A stretch of DNA of 64,000 nt from Anaerolineaceae bacterium (GTDB taxonomy: Bacteria; Chloroflexota; Anaerolineae; Aggregatilineales; Phototrophicaceae), in assembly GCA_028818375.1 (NCBI GenBank), contig JAPPOB010000010.1:1240001-1304000 (forward strand), written 5' to 3'. The notes under the pieces are model-generated. The model had not been told where the DNA came from, did no database searches, and saw nothing but the letters and a program-made list of their open reading frames with translations. The position numbers and the translations under genes are program-made. Positions 26,436 to 34,639 of the stretch are shown piece by piece (position 1 is the first letter of the stretch; each line of letters begins with the position of its first letter).

Positions 26436-27979
26436 ATGTCCAGCATAGTGAGTCCCGGTTCTGCTTCCTCACCCTTCTGGTGGCTGGCCTTGCTACCCTT
26501 GTTGCTGACCGCCGCTCTCGCCATTCCCCTGCTGAATCACGACGCCTTTAACGGCGACGAGACGATATTTTTGGTTACGGCCGGCGCCTTGCAGGACGGT
26601 ATCCCTTCCCCGCAGGAAGTCTGGCACAACCTGGCACCACGGGTTGCGGCGGGCTGGCCTGTTCTGCTGTCCCTGTGGGGGTGGCTGACGGGCTGGAGCG
26701 AACCCGCTGTGCGAAGTCTCGCCTGCCTTGTCGGCCTTCTGACCATCGCCATGGTGTACCGCGCGGGCAGGGACCTGTTTGCACCGCAGGTCGGAGTTGT
26801 GGCCGCCTTCCTGCTCACTGCTTCCGTATTCCATCACGCCTATATGGTGCACGCCGTCCCCTACATAGCTGTGGCTTTCTTCACCACCCTGACATTATGG
26901 GGATACTGGATGGTCGCAAAGCGCCCTGGAGTCCCCGGCAGGGGGGCTCAGGCCAGCCTGCTCCTGGGTAGTGTCGGCCTGGTCTGTACACACTTTCTGG
27001 CCGCCCTTCTCCTTCCAGTTGTGGCTCTTTACCATCTACTTTTCGCTCGCAGGGGGGACCACTGGTGGCGCGCCTGTCTGTTGCTCCTCCTGGCTGCCGC
27101 GGTTGGCGCCATGCAACTCCCCCTGTTGCCAGAGGCGCTGGCCTTTACATCAAGCGAAAACATCGGCAACTGGGCCCGTTCAACACGCAACGTCCTTTCA
27201 CATCTGCTGTACGTGTCCAGCAACGGAATTCTGAATGTAGAGGTTTCCATCGCGTTCGTTATCTTGATCCTGTCCACGCTACTCGCCCTGTCGTCCAAAC
27301 TGAATTTCCGGTCCTGGGCCACAAGTCCGGCAGGGCTTTTGATTCTTGTGGGAGTCACATTTCTGGCATCGATCCTGGCTATCAATGAATTGTTGGTTTT
27401 TTTTCGAGAGACCCGCATCCGGTATTTGATGCCGCTCTGGCCCGTTGCCGCGCTGATCGCGGGAGCGGGGCTGTGGCAAATGTTTCGCCATCAACGGATG
27501 TGTCAGCAACGTTGCTTGTCTTTTGGCTCCTTCAGGGATCGTATTTCGCGTTGGCCACAGATTTCCGCTACGAAACGGGGTATTTCTTCCGCCTCGACCT
27601 GCATCATTTGCGGCGGGCAGTTTCTGAAATCGTGCCCGCCGGGGACTTTCTGGTCGTTGACAGGGGCGTCGCCAGGCAGGACGAGTACCCCTACCGTTAC
27701 TATCATTTCCAGTTGATGGGTCTTCCCTGGGGTATCTACGACAGGAAGTCGAGCGCCCTGGTCGAGGCGCCGGAGGCCGACCTGCATACATTTCCGCAGA
27801 TCTGGCTACTCTATCTGACTGGAGACCGATCAGACATGACGGATGTGCCTGTGAACCTTGGAAGTGTTTCTTGCAAGAATGTATTCGAGAGTTGGGGTTA
27901 CACGCTGGAACGCCTTGCGCCATCAGCAACGGAATGCGCCGGGGACCGGGCCGCAACCCGTCCTGGAGAAGAAACCTGA
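26436..27979 (+). pseudogene. GT39-type membrane glycosyltransferase, array copy 5, frameshifted
   Basis: Starts at ATG 26436 (the other copies use TTG). The Asp41-Glu42 pair is in FNGDETIFL and the membrane domain is complete to AAGLWQMFRHQ-like sequence near 27490. There the frame is lost; the continuation is one frame back: TLLVFWLLQGSYFALATDF, matching copy 1 (GAFLGLATDFRYELGFFF), then LPSATECAG-like sequence to a stop at 27979. One missing base at about 27485-27505 explains it. The tail domain is absent in frame; its end survives at 28211-28318. Probably inactive, unless the deletion is a sequencing error. Confidence 0.75.
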
Positions 27980-28210
27980 TTCCGTCGCCGCCCGATCAGC
28001 CGGCAACCGGCCGTTTTCCACGCGTGGAGTCCGACTTCGGCAGCCCCGACATTTGACGGGCCATTTCAGGCCGTTCACCGTCCGTCTTCAAATTGGTCCA
28101 GTAAGCGGGCAGGTCTGGCGCCAGGCGAACGCCTAAAATGATCCGCCCCTTCTCGTTGGTTCAGGGAGCAAGATCGAAGCAGGCAAGGGGCGCAAGGCGC
28201 TTGCCAAACA

Positions 28211-28318
28211 CCCTTCGCGCTCTACGACTGGCGCACCGGCGAGCGCCTTGACGCCCGCGACCAGGATACCGGCGTCGTCAGCGACATGCACGTCCTGCAA
28301 CGATTCCGTCTTGGATGA
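28211..28318 (+). pseudogene. Decayed tail domain of glycosyltransferase copy 5
   Basis: A 35-codon open stretch reads PFALYDWRTGERLDAR, DQDTGVVSD and MHVLQRFRLG, then TGA at 28316-28318. It is nearly identical to the last 35 residues of copies 1-3. The preceding 230 bases, which should hold the rest of the domain, are scrambled or deleted. Confidence 0.8.
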
Positions 28319-28322
28319 GCCC

Positions 28323-28967
28323 TCAATCAAAGTCCGCCGGAAGTTGCGGGTTGCGCAGCATTTCAAAGAAGCGCTGCAGTTGATCCCGCGTCACCCGTCT
28401 GGTGGACAGGTCTTGCGGTAATCCGTCCTCCGCAAAGAAGGTTGCGTCGCCGGTCTCCTCCCAGGAAGCGCCGCTGCCACGGGCGTCCACAGGCGCTGCA
28501 TCCAGCAATTCGCACTGGATGAACACCTTGTAGATGTGAAAGACGTTGGCCGGATGCCCGTGTAGTCGCCGGTCGTAAAGCGCCAGCAGCCGCGTCGCGC
28601 GCACGCGCCAGCCGCTCTCCTCCAGCACCTCGCGCGCGGTGGCGTCGCCCGGCGATTCGTTGATCTCCGCCCAGCCGCCGGGTAGCGTCCAGCGCCCCTC
28701 ATCCAGGTATTCACGCACCAGCAGCACCCGTTCTTCGCGGAAGACCACGCCGCGGACGTCAACCTTGGGTGTGGCGTGGCCGTCCTGCTGCCCCAGCAGG
28801 TCCTGCACGCGTTCCAGGTCAGCCCCACTGCCGGCGGCGACCATTTCGGCGGCGATGTCGCGCAATTTTTCGTAGCGTTCGCGTTCGAACCTCGCGGGAT
28901 TGTAATGCAGGCCGGTCTGGGCGATCGCCTGAATGCGGCGTGCGTGGTCGAGCCAGCGCGGCTCCAT
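28323..28967 (-). CDS. Nudix hydrolase with N-terminal helical domain
   Basis: 214 residues from ATG 28967, with AGGGAGAAGGG upstream. Residues 1-60 are the helical domain common in one Nudix subgroup (WLDHARRIQAIAQTGLHYN ... ERYEKLRDIAAEM). The catalytic Nudix box begins GGWAEINESPGDATA and continues REVLEESGW, giving the G-x5-E-x7-REVxEExGW pattern that binds the metal and cleaves nucleoside diphosphates linked to another moiety. Members of this subgroup act on ADP-ribose or NAD-like compounds, but the substrate cannot be read here. The gene is divergent from the ATP-dependent ligase at 29086. Confidence 0.9.
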   Translation of the reverse strand: MEPRWLDHARRIQAIAQTGLHYNPARFERERYEKLRDIAAEMVAAGSGADLERVQDLLGQQDGHATPKVDVRGVVFREERVLLVREYLDEGRWTLPGGWAEINESPGDATAREVLEESGWRVRATRLLALYDRRLHGHPANVFHIYKVFIQCELLDAAPVDARGSGASWEETGDATFFAEDGLPQDLSTRRVTRDQLQRFFEMLRNPQLPADFD

Positions 28968-28997
28968 GCCCTTCTCCCTGATTGGTTGGCCGAAGCA

Positions 28998-29003
28998 ACT
29001 ATA
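28998..29003 (-). promoter_or_regulatory. -10 box of the Nudix gene
   Basis: TATAGT on the minus strand, 31 bases before ATG 28967. Confidence 0.45.
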
Positions 29004-29044
29004 GCAGCCGACGCGCCGGCCGCCTTTGACGATGGGCCGCGGTG

Positions 29045-29050
29045 TATACT
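29045..29050 (+). promoter_or_regulatory. -10 box of the DPH6-like gene
   Basis: TATACT 36 bases before ATG 29086; TTGACG at 29026-29031 is too close (13 bases) to be an ideal -35. Confidence 0.45.
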
Positions 29051-29085
29051 GCGCGACCAGGTCTTCATTGACGAGGAGGCGCCTC

Positions 29086-29814
29086 ATGCCCGCCCCTGTG
29101 CCGGTCCTGGTCTCCTGGTCCTCCGGCAAGGACTCAGCCTGGGCCCTGCATGCCCTGCGCCAGCAACCTGAACGCTACGACGTGCGGGGGATCTTCACCA
29201 CCGTCACCAGCCGCTTCGACCGCGTGTCCATTCAGGCGACACCCCGCCCGGTCCTGCGAGTTCAGGCCAGTCGTCTGGGACTGCCGCTTTACGAGATTCC
29301 GATACCCTATCCCTGTTCAAACGAGCAGTATGAAGCCGCGATGGCGGCCTTCCTGGAACGTGTCCGCAGGCTTGACGAGGCCTGCGGCGCGCGCCACCTG
29401 GCCTTCGGCGATCTTTTTCTGGAAGACATTCGCGCCTACCGCGAGTCGCGACTGCGCGGCACCGGTTTTGAACCCCTGTTTCCCCTCTTCGGCGCGGACA
29501 CCGCTGCCCTGGCGCTCCAAATGATCGATTCCGGCATGCGCGCCATCGTCACGGTCGTCAACCCCCGGCTGATTCCGGCTTCCTTCGCCGGGCGGCACTT
29601 CGACAGGGCCCTGCTGGGCGACCTGCCGCCTGGGGCGGACCCACTGGGCGAAAATGGCGAATTCCACAGCTGCGTCATTGACGGGCCCATGTTTTCGCAT
29701 CCGGTCAGGGCCCGCGCCGGCGCTGTCGTGGAACGCGAAATCCTGGCCAGTCCCGGCGAGGCGGGCAACCAGGACAACCCGACCTGCGTCTATGCCGACG
29801 TCGTGCTGGAGTAG
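29086..29814 (+). CDS. Diphthine--ammonia ligase-like ATP pyrophosphatase (DUF71 family)
   Basis: 242 residues from ATG 29086, with GAGGAGG six bases upstream. The N-terminus carries the PP-loop SWSSGKDSAWAL, which binds ATP in N-type ATP pyrophosphatases. The second signature GENGEFHSCVIDGP-like segment (LGENGEFHSCVIDG) is diagnostic of the DUF71/Dph6 family. The eukaryotic and archaeal enzyme amidates diphthine on EF-2. Bacteria lack diphthamide, so the bacterial homologues must use another substrate, probably in cofactor metabolism (inference). Monocistronic, with its own promoter. Confidence 0.85.
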   Translation: MPAPVPVLVSWSSGKDSAWALHALRQQPERYDVRGIFTTVTSRFDRVSIQATPRPVLRVQASRLGLPLYEIPIPYPCSNEQYEAAMAAFLERVRRLDEACGARHLAFGDLFLEDIRAYRESRLRGTGFEPLFPLFGADTAALALQMIDSGMRAIVTVVNPRLIPASFAGRHFDRALLGDLPPGADPLGENGEFHSCVIDGPMFSHPVRARAGAVVEREILASPGEAGNQDNPTCVYADVVLE

Positions 29815-29847
29815 AGACGGCCACAACCGGAAACCCTGCAGGAACGC

Positions 29848-29853
29848 TATACT
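29848..29853 (+). promoter_or_regulatory. -10 box of the gene at 29887
   Basis: TATACT 34 bases before the GTG start at 29887; no clear -35. Confidence 0.45.
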
Positions 29854-29886
29854 AGTCGGCGGGGGCTCCAGCCAGGGGAACAGGAT

Positions 29887-30423
29887 GTGAGCAGCGCCAG
29901 ATTCCCGAATCTCGACACGCACGCGCGCAGGCACGCCCGCAGGGACCGGCGCCGGCCCGGCTTCGTCGATGACCTCGGCAAGATGCTCGACGAGATCAAC
30001 GCCTGGGGCCTGCTGGCTGCTCAGCAGGAGGCGCAGCATCGCGACATCAGCGCCTTTGGCCCGGATGTGTTTCGCGGTTTCCTGCCCCGGGCCTGGGTCG
30101 GGGTCGCGCTCTGGTACAAGAGAAAGGGCTATTACTTCTACGACCAGATCCAGCTGCTGGGCATCTGGGCGCTGCGCAGCGACACAGAAGCGATCGACAT
30201 CGTCTGCGGCCTGCGCGCCCTGCGCTACTCCCTGCCCTTCTTCAGCGCCGAAAGCTACTACCATCGCATCCGGCGCGAATTCCGTACCTGCTACAAGGAC
30301 AACGGTCAGCCGCCGACCGGGGCGGGTCGCCGCTACGCGGTCGTCTGGGAGCCAGGCAAGCGCCTTGCCATTCGTCGGGAACTGGAAGAAATGCTGGCGC
30401 AGTGGGCTGCCCGACCGGACTAG
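29887..30423 (+). CDS. Conserved-looking protein of unknown function
   Basis: 178 residues from GTG 29887 (GGGGAACAGGA upstream). The N-terminus is strongly basic (ARRHARRDRRRPGF). The remainder is a compact soluble domain rich in aromatic residues (RAWVGVALWYKRKGYYFYDQ, then LRYSLPFFSAESYYHRIRRE). There is no signal peptide, membrane helix or known catalytic motif. Codon use and GC match the neighbours and it has its own TATACT box, so I take it as real. I do not recognise the family; the basic tail could bind nucleic acid (weak inference). Confidence 0.6.
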   Translation: MSSARFPNLDTHARRHARRDRRRPGFVDDLGKMLDEINAWGLLAAQQEAQHRDISAFGPDVFRGFLPRAWVGVALWYKRKGYYFYDQIQLLGIWALRSDTEAIDIVCGLRALRYSLPFFSAESYYHRIRREFRTCYKDNGQPPTGAGRRYAVVWEPGKRLAIRRELEEMLAQWAARPD

Positions 30424-30441
30424 ACGACCTGGTCTTTCGTA

Positions 30442-30458
30442 CACAGTGTTTCATTGTG
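30442..30458. promoter_or_regulatory. Operator-like palindrome
   Basis: CACAGTG-TTT-CATTGTG, seven-base arms with one mismatch, located 81 bases before the aminotransferase start. An outer inverted repeat (ACGACCTGGTC 30424-30434 with GACCAGGGTCGT 30492-30503) encloses it. It may be a regulator site or part of a long hairpin after the gene ending at 30423. Confidence 0.3.
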
Positions 30459-30538
30459 CTCACAGGACATGAAGCGGAGTGAACTTGACTTGACCAGGGT
30501 CGTGCACCATGATGGCCGCCCTGTAACCCGGGATCTGG

Positions 30539-31702
30539 ATGGCCATGCAAAACCGGATCGCTGAAGACGTCCGCAGCCTGCCGCCCTCCGGCATTCGCCG
30601 CTTCTTTGATATTGCGGCGGATATGGAGGACGTCATATCCCTCGGCATTGGTGAACCCGACTTTCCAACGCCGGCCCATGTCGCGCGGGCGGGCGCCGAC
30701 AGCCTGCTGCAAGGCGGCACCGGTTACACCGCCAACGCGGGAATGCCAGAGCTGCGCCACGCCATCAACGATTACGTCGATGAGTTGTACGGCCTGTCCT
30801 ATGACCCTGATGAAGAGATTCTGGTCACCGTCGGCGTCAGCGAGGCCTTGTTCCTTGCCCTGCGGGCCCTGCTCAATCCCGGCGACGAGGTGCTCGTGGT
30901 TGAGCCCTGTTTCGTCAGCAACCCGGCGGCGGTAAGAATTGCCGGCGGCGTTTGCGTGCCGGTCAGCACCGACGTCGCCCAGGATTTCCAGGTCACTGCA
31001 GCGGCGCTGGAAAGGCGTATAACCCCGCGCACGCGCGCCATTGTCATCAACTATCCCAATAACCCGACCGGCGCCGTTCTGACGGACGATCATCTGATGC
31101 AGGTGGCGGCTGTGGCCCAGGCCCATGATCTGGTCGTGATTTCGGACGAAATCTACGAACGCCTGGTCTTTGGTCACCGGCACCGTTGCTTTGCGTCCCT
31201 GCCCGGCATGCGCCAGCGCACGGTGTTGCTCAGCGGCATGAGCAAGTCCTTCGCGATGACGGGCTGGCGCATCGGCTACGCCTGTGGCCCGCCGGACCTG
31301 CTGGCCGCCATGGGCCGCCTGCACCAGTACCTCACGATGGCGGCTCCCACCATGGGCCAGGTGGCGGGCCTGCAGGCCCTGCAGCAGGGATCGACCGACG
31401 TCGAGGCCATGCGTCTCGATTACGACCGGCGCCGGCGACTGGTCGTAGACGGCTTCAATGCGCTCGGCCTGCCCTGCTTTGAGCCGCGCGGCGCTTTCTA
31501 CGCCTTCCCGGATGTGCGCTCCAGCGGGCTGGACGACGACACCTTCAGCGAACGCCTGCTGTTTGAAGAGCGCGTGGCACTGGTGCCCGGCAGCGCCTTT
31601 GGCGCCAGCGGCGCCGGATTCGTGCGGGCCAGTTACGCCACCGGCCACGCGCAGCTGGAAGAGGCGCTGCGTCGAATTCAGAAGTTCCTGCAGCGTCTGT
31701 GA
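30539..31702 (+). CDS. Class I/II aminotransferase (aspartate aminotransferase-like)
   Basis: 387-residue fold-type I PLP enzyme. Features in order: substrate/cofactor loop SLGIGEPDFPTPAHV, VTVGVSEALFLALRAL, the Asn/Tyr region INYPNNPTGAVL and SDEIYERL, the PLP Lys236 in SGMSKSFAMTGWRIGY, and the C-terminal Arg region FVRASYATG. It resembles the bacterial aspartate/aromatic/alanine aminotransferase subgroup; amino donor and acceptor cannot be assigned. ATG 30539 has only weak ribosome-site similarity; ATG 30545 two codons later is an alternative. The MocR-type regulator downstream may control it (inference from adjacency). Confidence 0.92.
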   Translation: MAMQNRIAEDVRSLPPSGIRRFFDIAADMEDVISLGIGEPDFPTPAHVARAGADSLLQGGTGYTANAGMPELRHAINDYVDELYGLSYDPDEEILVTVGVSEALFLALRALLNPGDEVLVVEPCFVSNPAAVRIAGGVCVPVSTDVAQDFQVTAAALERRITPRTRAIVINYPNNPTGAVLTDDHLMQVAAVAQAHDLVVISDEIYERLVFGHRHRCFASLPGMRQRTVLLSGMSKSFAMTGWRIGYACGPPDLLAAMGRLHQYLTMAAPTMGQVAGLQALQQGSTDVEAMRLDYDRRRRLVVDGFNALGLPCFEPRGAFYAFPDVRSSGLDDDTFSERLLFEERVALVPGSAFGASGAGFVRASYATGHAQLEEALRRIQKFLQRL

Positions 31703-31732
31703 CGCGCAAGGAAAACAACTGTCTGCGCGTTT
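31702..31732 (+). terminator. Possible weak terminator after the aminotransferase
   Basis: ACGCGCA (31702-31708) can pair with TGCGCGT (31724-31730) around a 15-base loop, followed only by TT. The hairpin is in the right place but the short T run makes it a weak candidate. Confidence 0.3.
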
Positions 31733-31764
31733 AAGTCCATATCAGACCAAAGTGGAATCGGCGG

Positions 31765-31770
31765 TATACT
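31765..31770 (+). promoter_or_regulatory. -10 box of the MocR-type regulator
   Basis: TATACT 36 bases before GTG 31806. Upstream lies TCCATATCAGACCAAAGTGGA, whose ends are complementary; it could be an autoregulatory site. Confidence 0.45.
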
Positions 31771-31805
31771 CGCTTCATGCGCGTTGCGCACGCTTGGAGC
31801 CGGTC

Positions 31806-33311
31806 GTGAATCACATCAATCTCAAGATTGCCCTGGAACGTGAGGGCGAAGAGCCCATCTATCGTCAGTTAATCCGCCACATTCGCATGCAAATTGAAAG
31901 CGGCAGCCTCGAAGCCGGCGCGCGCCTGCCCGCCAGCCGGGACTTGGCGCATCAGCTGGGTGTCAGCCGCATCAGTGTCGTCAATGCCTACGCCGAACTG
32001 CGTTCCCAGGGCTGGCTCAGCGCGCATGCGGGACGGGGCACCTTTGTCGCCGCCAAAAACGGCAAGGCCGGCGATGACCCGGCGGATAACAACGGCGTGG
32101 CCATCAGCCACCCGGAGACGGCCCACGTGCCCCACCGGGCCGTGCGCGAGATGATGCGCCTCGGCCAAAAACATGGAGTCATCAGCTTCAGTCACGGCTC
32201 GCTGTCCACCGACCTCTTCCCCCTGCAGCAACTGCAGGACGTGCTTAACTCGGTCATGCTGCGCGACGGCGCGCGCGCCCTGGGCTACGAAGCGCCGGAA
32301 GGCTACGGACCCCTGCGCAGCGCCGTGCGGGATTACGTCAGCGCCCTGGGCATCCAGTGCAGCAGCAATCAGGTGCTGATCACCGGCGGCACCCAGCAGG
32401 GAGTTGACCTGGTCGTACAGGCCCTGCTCTCCGAAGGCGAACTGGTCGTCACCGAAAACCCGACCTACCTGGGCATTCTGGATATCGCCCGCGCGCGCCG
32501 CGTCCAGTTGCATGGCATCGACATGGACCGCGACGGGATCCGCCTGGACATGCTGGAAAATTTCATCATCGAACACAGTCCGCGCCTGATTTACATCATT
32601 CCGGGCTTCCACAACCCCACCGGACGCGTCATGCCGCTGCATCGTCGGCGCCAGCTCCTGAACCTGGCCAATGCCTGGCACATTCCCCTGCTGGAGGACG
32701 GTGTTTACCATGAATTTCGCTTCGAAGGGGAGCACCTGCCGCCCCTGAAAGCGCTGGACGATACCGGCATCGTGCTGCACGTCAGCGCCTTCACCAAGAT
32801 GATGCTGCCCGGCCTGCGCATCGGCTACCTGATCAGCGACGCACAGCACCATGAACGTCTGGTGCGGATCAAACATGCCGCCGATATCTCCTCGCCCGGT
32901 CTTAACCAGCGCGCCCTGCATCTCTTGCTGGAACGCGGCCAGCTGGCGCAACAACTGAAACGCAATGTCTTCGAGTTGAAACGACGCCGGGACGCCGCCC
33001 TGGACGCCGCGGCCCGCCACCTGCCGCCGGGAACCCGCTGGGAAGTGCCGGAAGGCGGCCTGTTCCTCTGGGTGGAACTGCCCCGCACGGGCCCCAACGC
33101 CGCGGAACTCTACATCACGGCCGTGCATGGGGGTGTGTCCTACGCCATCGGCAACATCTTCCATACCAACAGTCGTGGCGCGTGGAACATGCGCATCAAC
33201 TACGGCGCCCATCCCCCGGCGATGATCGAACGCGGCTTTCAGCGTTTGGGTCGCGCCTGGCGCGAACTGGCCTGCGACTACGAGGAAATCGACCGGGCGG
33301 CCTTGCTCTAG
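31806..33311 (+). CDS. MocR-type transcriptional regulator (GntR wHTH fused to aminotransferase domain)
   Basis: 501 residues from GTG 31806 (TTGGAG seven bases upstream). Residues ~10-80 form a GntR winged helix (PIYRQLIRHIRMQIESGSL, then LPASRDLAHQLGVSRISVVN). From ~125 a fold-type I aminotransferase-like domain follows, with ITGGTQQGVDLV, PGFHNPTGRVMP and the PLP-binding Lys in SAFTKMMLPGLRIGY. MocR regulators sense PLP or an amino compound through this domain and control amino-acid, PLP or GABA genes. A close relative alternative is a 2-aminoadipate-type transaminase with a GntR head. The adjacent aminotransferase is a plausible target. Confidence 0.9.
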   Translation: MNHINLKIALEREGEEPIYRQLIRHIRMQIESGSLEAGARLPASRDLAHQLGVSRISVVNAYAELRSQGWLSAHAGRGTFVAAKNGKAGDDPADNNGVAISHPETAHVPHRAVREMMRLGQKHGVISFSHGSLSTDLFPLQQLQDVLNSVMLRDGARALGYEAPEGYGPLRSAVRDYVSALGIQCSSNQVLITGGTQQGVDLVVQALLSEGELVVTENPTYLGILDIARARRVQLHGIDMDRDGIRLDMLENFIIEHSPRLIYIIPGFHNPTGRVMPLHRRRQLLNLANAWHIPLLEDGVYHEFRFEGEHLPPLKALDDTGIVLHVSAFTKMMLPGLRIGYLISDAQHHERLVRIKHAADISSPGLNQRALHLLLERGQLAQQLKRNVFELKRRRDAALDAAARHLPPGTRWEVPEGGLFLWVELPRTGPNAAELYITAVHGGVSYAIGNIFHTNSRGAWNMRINYGAHPPAMIERGFQRLGRAWRELACDYEEIDRAALL

Positions 33312-33335
33312 CGCCGCTCGCCGCCATCCGCCCCG

Positions 33336-34493
33336 TCAGGACCAGGCCAGGCCAGGCGGGTCGCCCTGCCTGTTGCTGCTGGCGCTGACCGGACCGGCCA
33401 GACCCTCGTCCATTTCGAGGTAGTACACCCGGCCCTCGTCGTCCGGGCCCATGGCAAAGGTGATGATGTCCGTAGAGGATACGGTCACGACCAGACGATC
33501 ATTGCCCGTGGTAATCACCAGCCCCGAATCGACCTCGTCCACCTGCACCTGGTCCACGCGCAAAATCCGAACGCCCCGGCCCTGGTCGATGATGGAGTAC
33601 ACGTCAACCGCGTCCGTGCCATCGGGCAACGTGACGCGATACAGCCGTGCCATGGAACCCAGAGTGGCGAAATGTTCCCCGGTCGCGGCGGGTTCAGTGG
33701 GCACCACGGGCAGGGGCACCGGGTCCCGCTCCATGACGGGATAACTCACGTCACCCAGGGTGTATGTGATCAGCGTAAAGTTCGCCTCTGAAGTATTGGC
33801 AGCTTCCTGGTCAGCGGCTGTCCGCACCTGGAATACGTAGACGGTGCCGTCTTCCTGGCGCAGTGCCCGGGGGTCCGTGGAAGGGACGACGTAACTCTGG
33901 CCCAACTGTTCGCAAATGGCCAACTGGCTGACAATCTCATTGCCGGCAAAATCATAGGCATGGCCACTCTGCAGATCAACCGCCACCCCGTTGCGATCGT
34001 TGGTCTCGTTGCCGCAGGCGGTGACCAGCGTGTAACCGGCCGGGAAGCGATAGTTCTGTTCACCGGTGCTGCTCTCAAAGATCCAGTGACGCATCACGTA
34101 ATCGCCCGGCTGAAGCGTCCCGCCGGAGTCGAGGCGAACAGTCACCCCGCTCATGTCCTCCAGCGCCAGGAAAGCGTCGACCTCACTATCGATCGTCAGT
34201 CCCTCGCGCCTAATGCTGGCGCTGTCGCCCTCGTCCGTCAGCAGGTTGCCATCGCTGTCACAAAACCTGAGCGACAGGTCCGCCGCGGCCATCTGTGTCC
34301 CTACCCAGAAGAAGGTATAGGTGTTCCACTTCTGCAAATCGAGGGTCGTGAATACCGTGCCGGACGTGCTGCACCCAGTCTGTTCAAGGGGTTCCTCCAG
34401 AGTCAGGCCGCTTAAAGTGGTGCTCTGGGCCAGGGACGCGCCCGGGGCCGACAACACAAGCAACACTGGCAACAGGATCGCGCTGAATCGCAT
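33336..34493 (-). CDS. Secreted beta-rich protein of unknown function
   Basis: 385 residues from ATG 34493 (AGAAGAAGG upstream). MRFSAILLPVLLVLSAPGA begins a clear signal peptide ending near SLAQ. The mature part appears all-beta and acidic, with several Asp/Gly-rich turns, and contains six or more Cys spread over the first ~180 residues, possibly forming disulfides. The N-terminal segment (WNTYTFFWVGTQMAAADLSLRFCD) resembles pre-peptidase or jelly-roll type sensing domains, but I do not recognise a specific family. It is convergent with the MocR gene and divergent from the M24 peptidase. Confidence 0.7.
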   Translation of the reverse strand: MRFSAILLPVLLVLSAPGASLAQSTTLSGLTLEEPLEQTGCSTSGTVFTTLDLQKWNTYTFFWVGTQMAAADLSLRFCDSDGNLLTDEGDSASIRREGLTIDSEVDAFLALEDMSGVTVRLDSGGTLQPGDYVMRHWIFESSTGEQNYRFPAGYTLVTACGNETNDRNGVAVDLQSGHAYDFAGNEIVSQLAICEQLGQSYVVPSTDPRALRQEDGTVYVFQVRTAADQEAANTSEANFTLITYTLGDVSYPVMERDPVPLPVVPTEPAATGEHFATLGSMARLYRVTLPDGTDAVDVYSIIDQGRGVRILRVDQVQVDEVDSGLVITTGNDRLVVTVSSTDIITFAMGPDDEGRVYYLEMDEGLAGPVSASSNRQGDPPGLAWS

Positions 34494-34523
34494 GGGGCAG
34501 CCTTCTTCTGAAACCTTTTCCAC

Positions 34524-34529
34524 AGTGTA
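34524..34529 (-). promoter_or_regulatory. -10 box of the secreted protein gene
   Basis: TACACT on the minus strand, 31 bases before ATG 34493. Confidence 0.4.
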
Positions 34530-34602
34530 GCGCCACCGTTCCGGATGTCGGGTACTGCTTTACACTGACCGCAAACCGGTTGGCAAGAACAGACAAAAAC
34601 TA

Positions 34603-34608
34603 TAGACT
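34603..34608 (+). promoter_or_regulatory. -10 box of the M24 peptidase gene
   Basis: TAGACT (within TATAGACT, 34601-34608), 32 bases before ATG 34640. Confidence 0.4.
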
Positions 34609-34639
34609 GGACGCCGGAAATCCGCAACCAGGCGCATCC

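Noticed and set aside
27395..27403. Run of eight T as a programmed frameshift site in glycosyltransferase copy 5
   Set aside because: The frame remains correct for about 85 bases after the run; the break lies near 27485-27505, so slippage here does not explain it.
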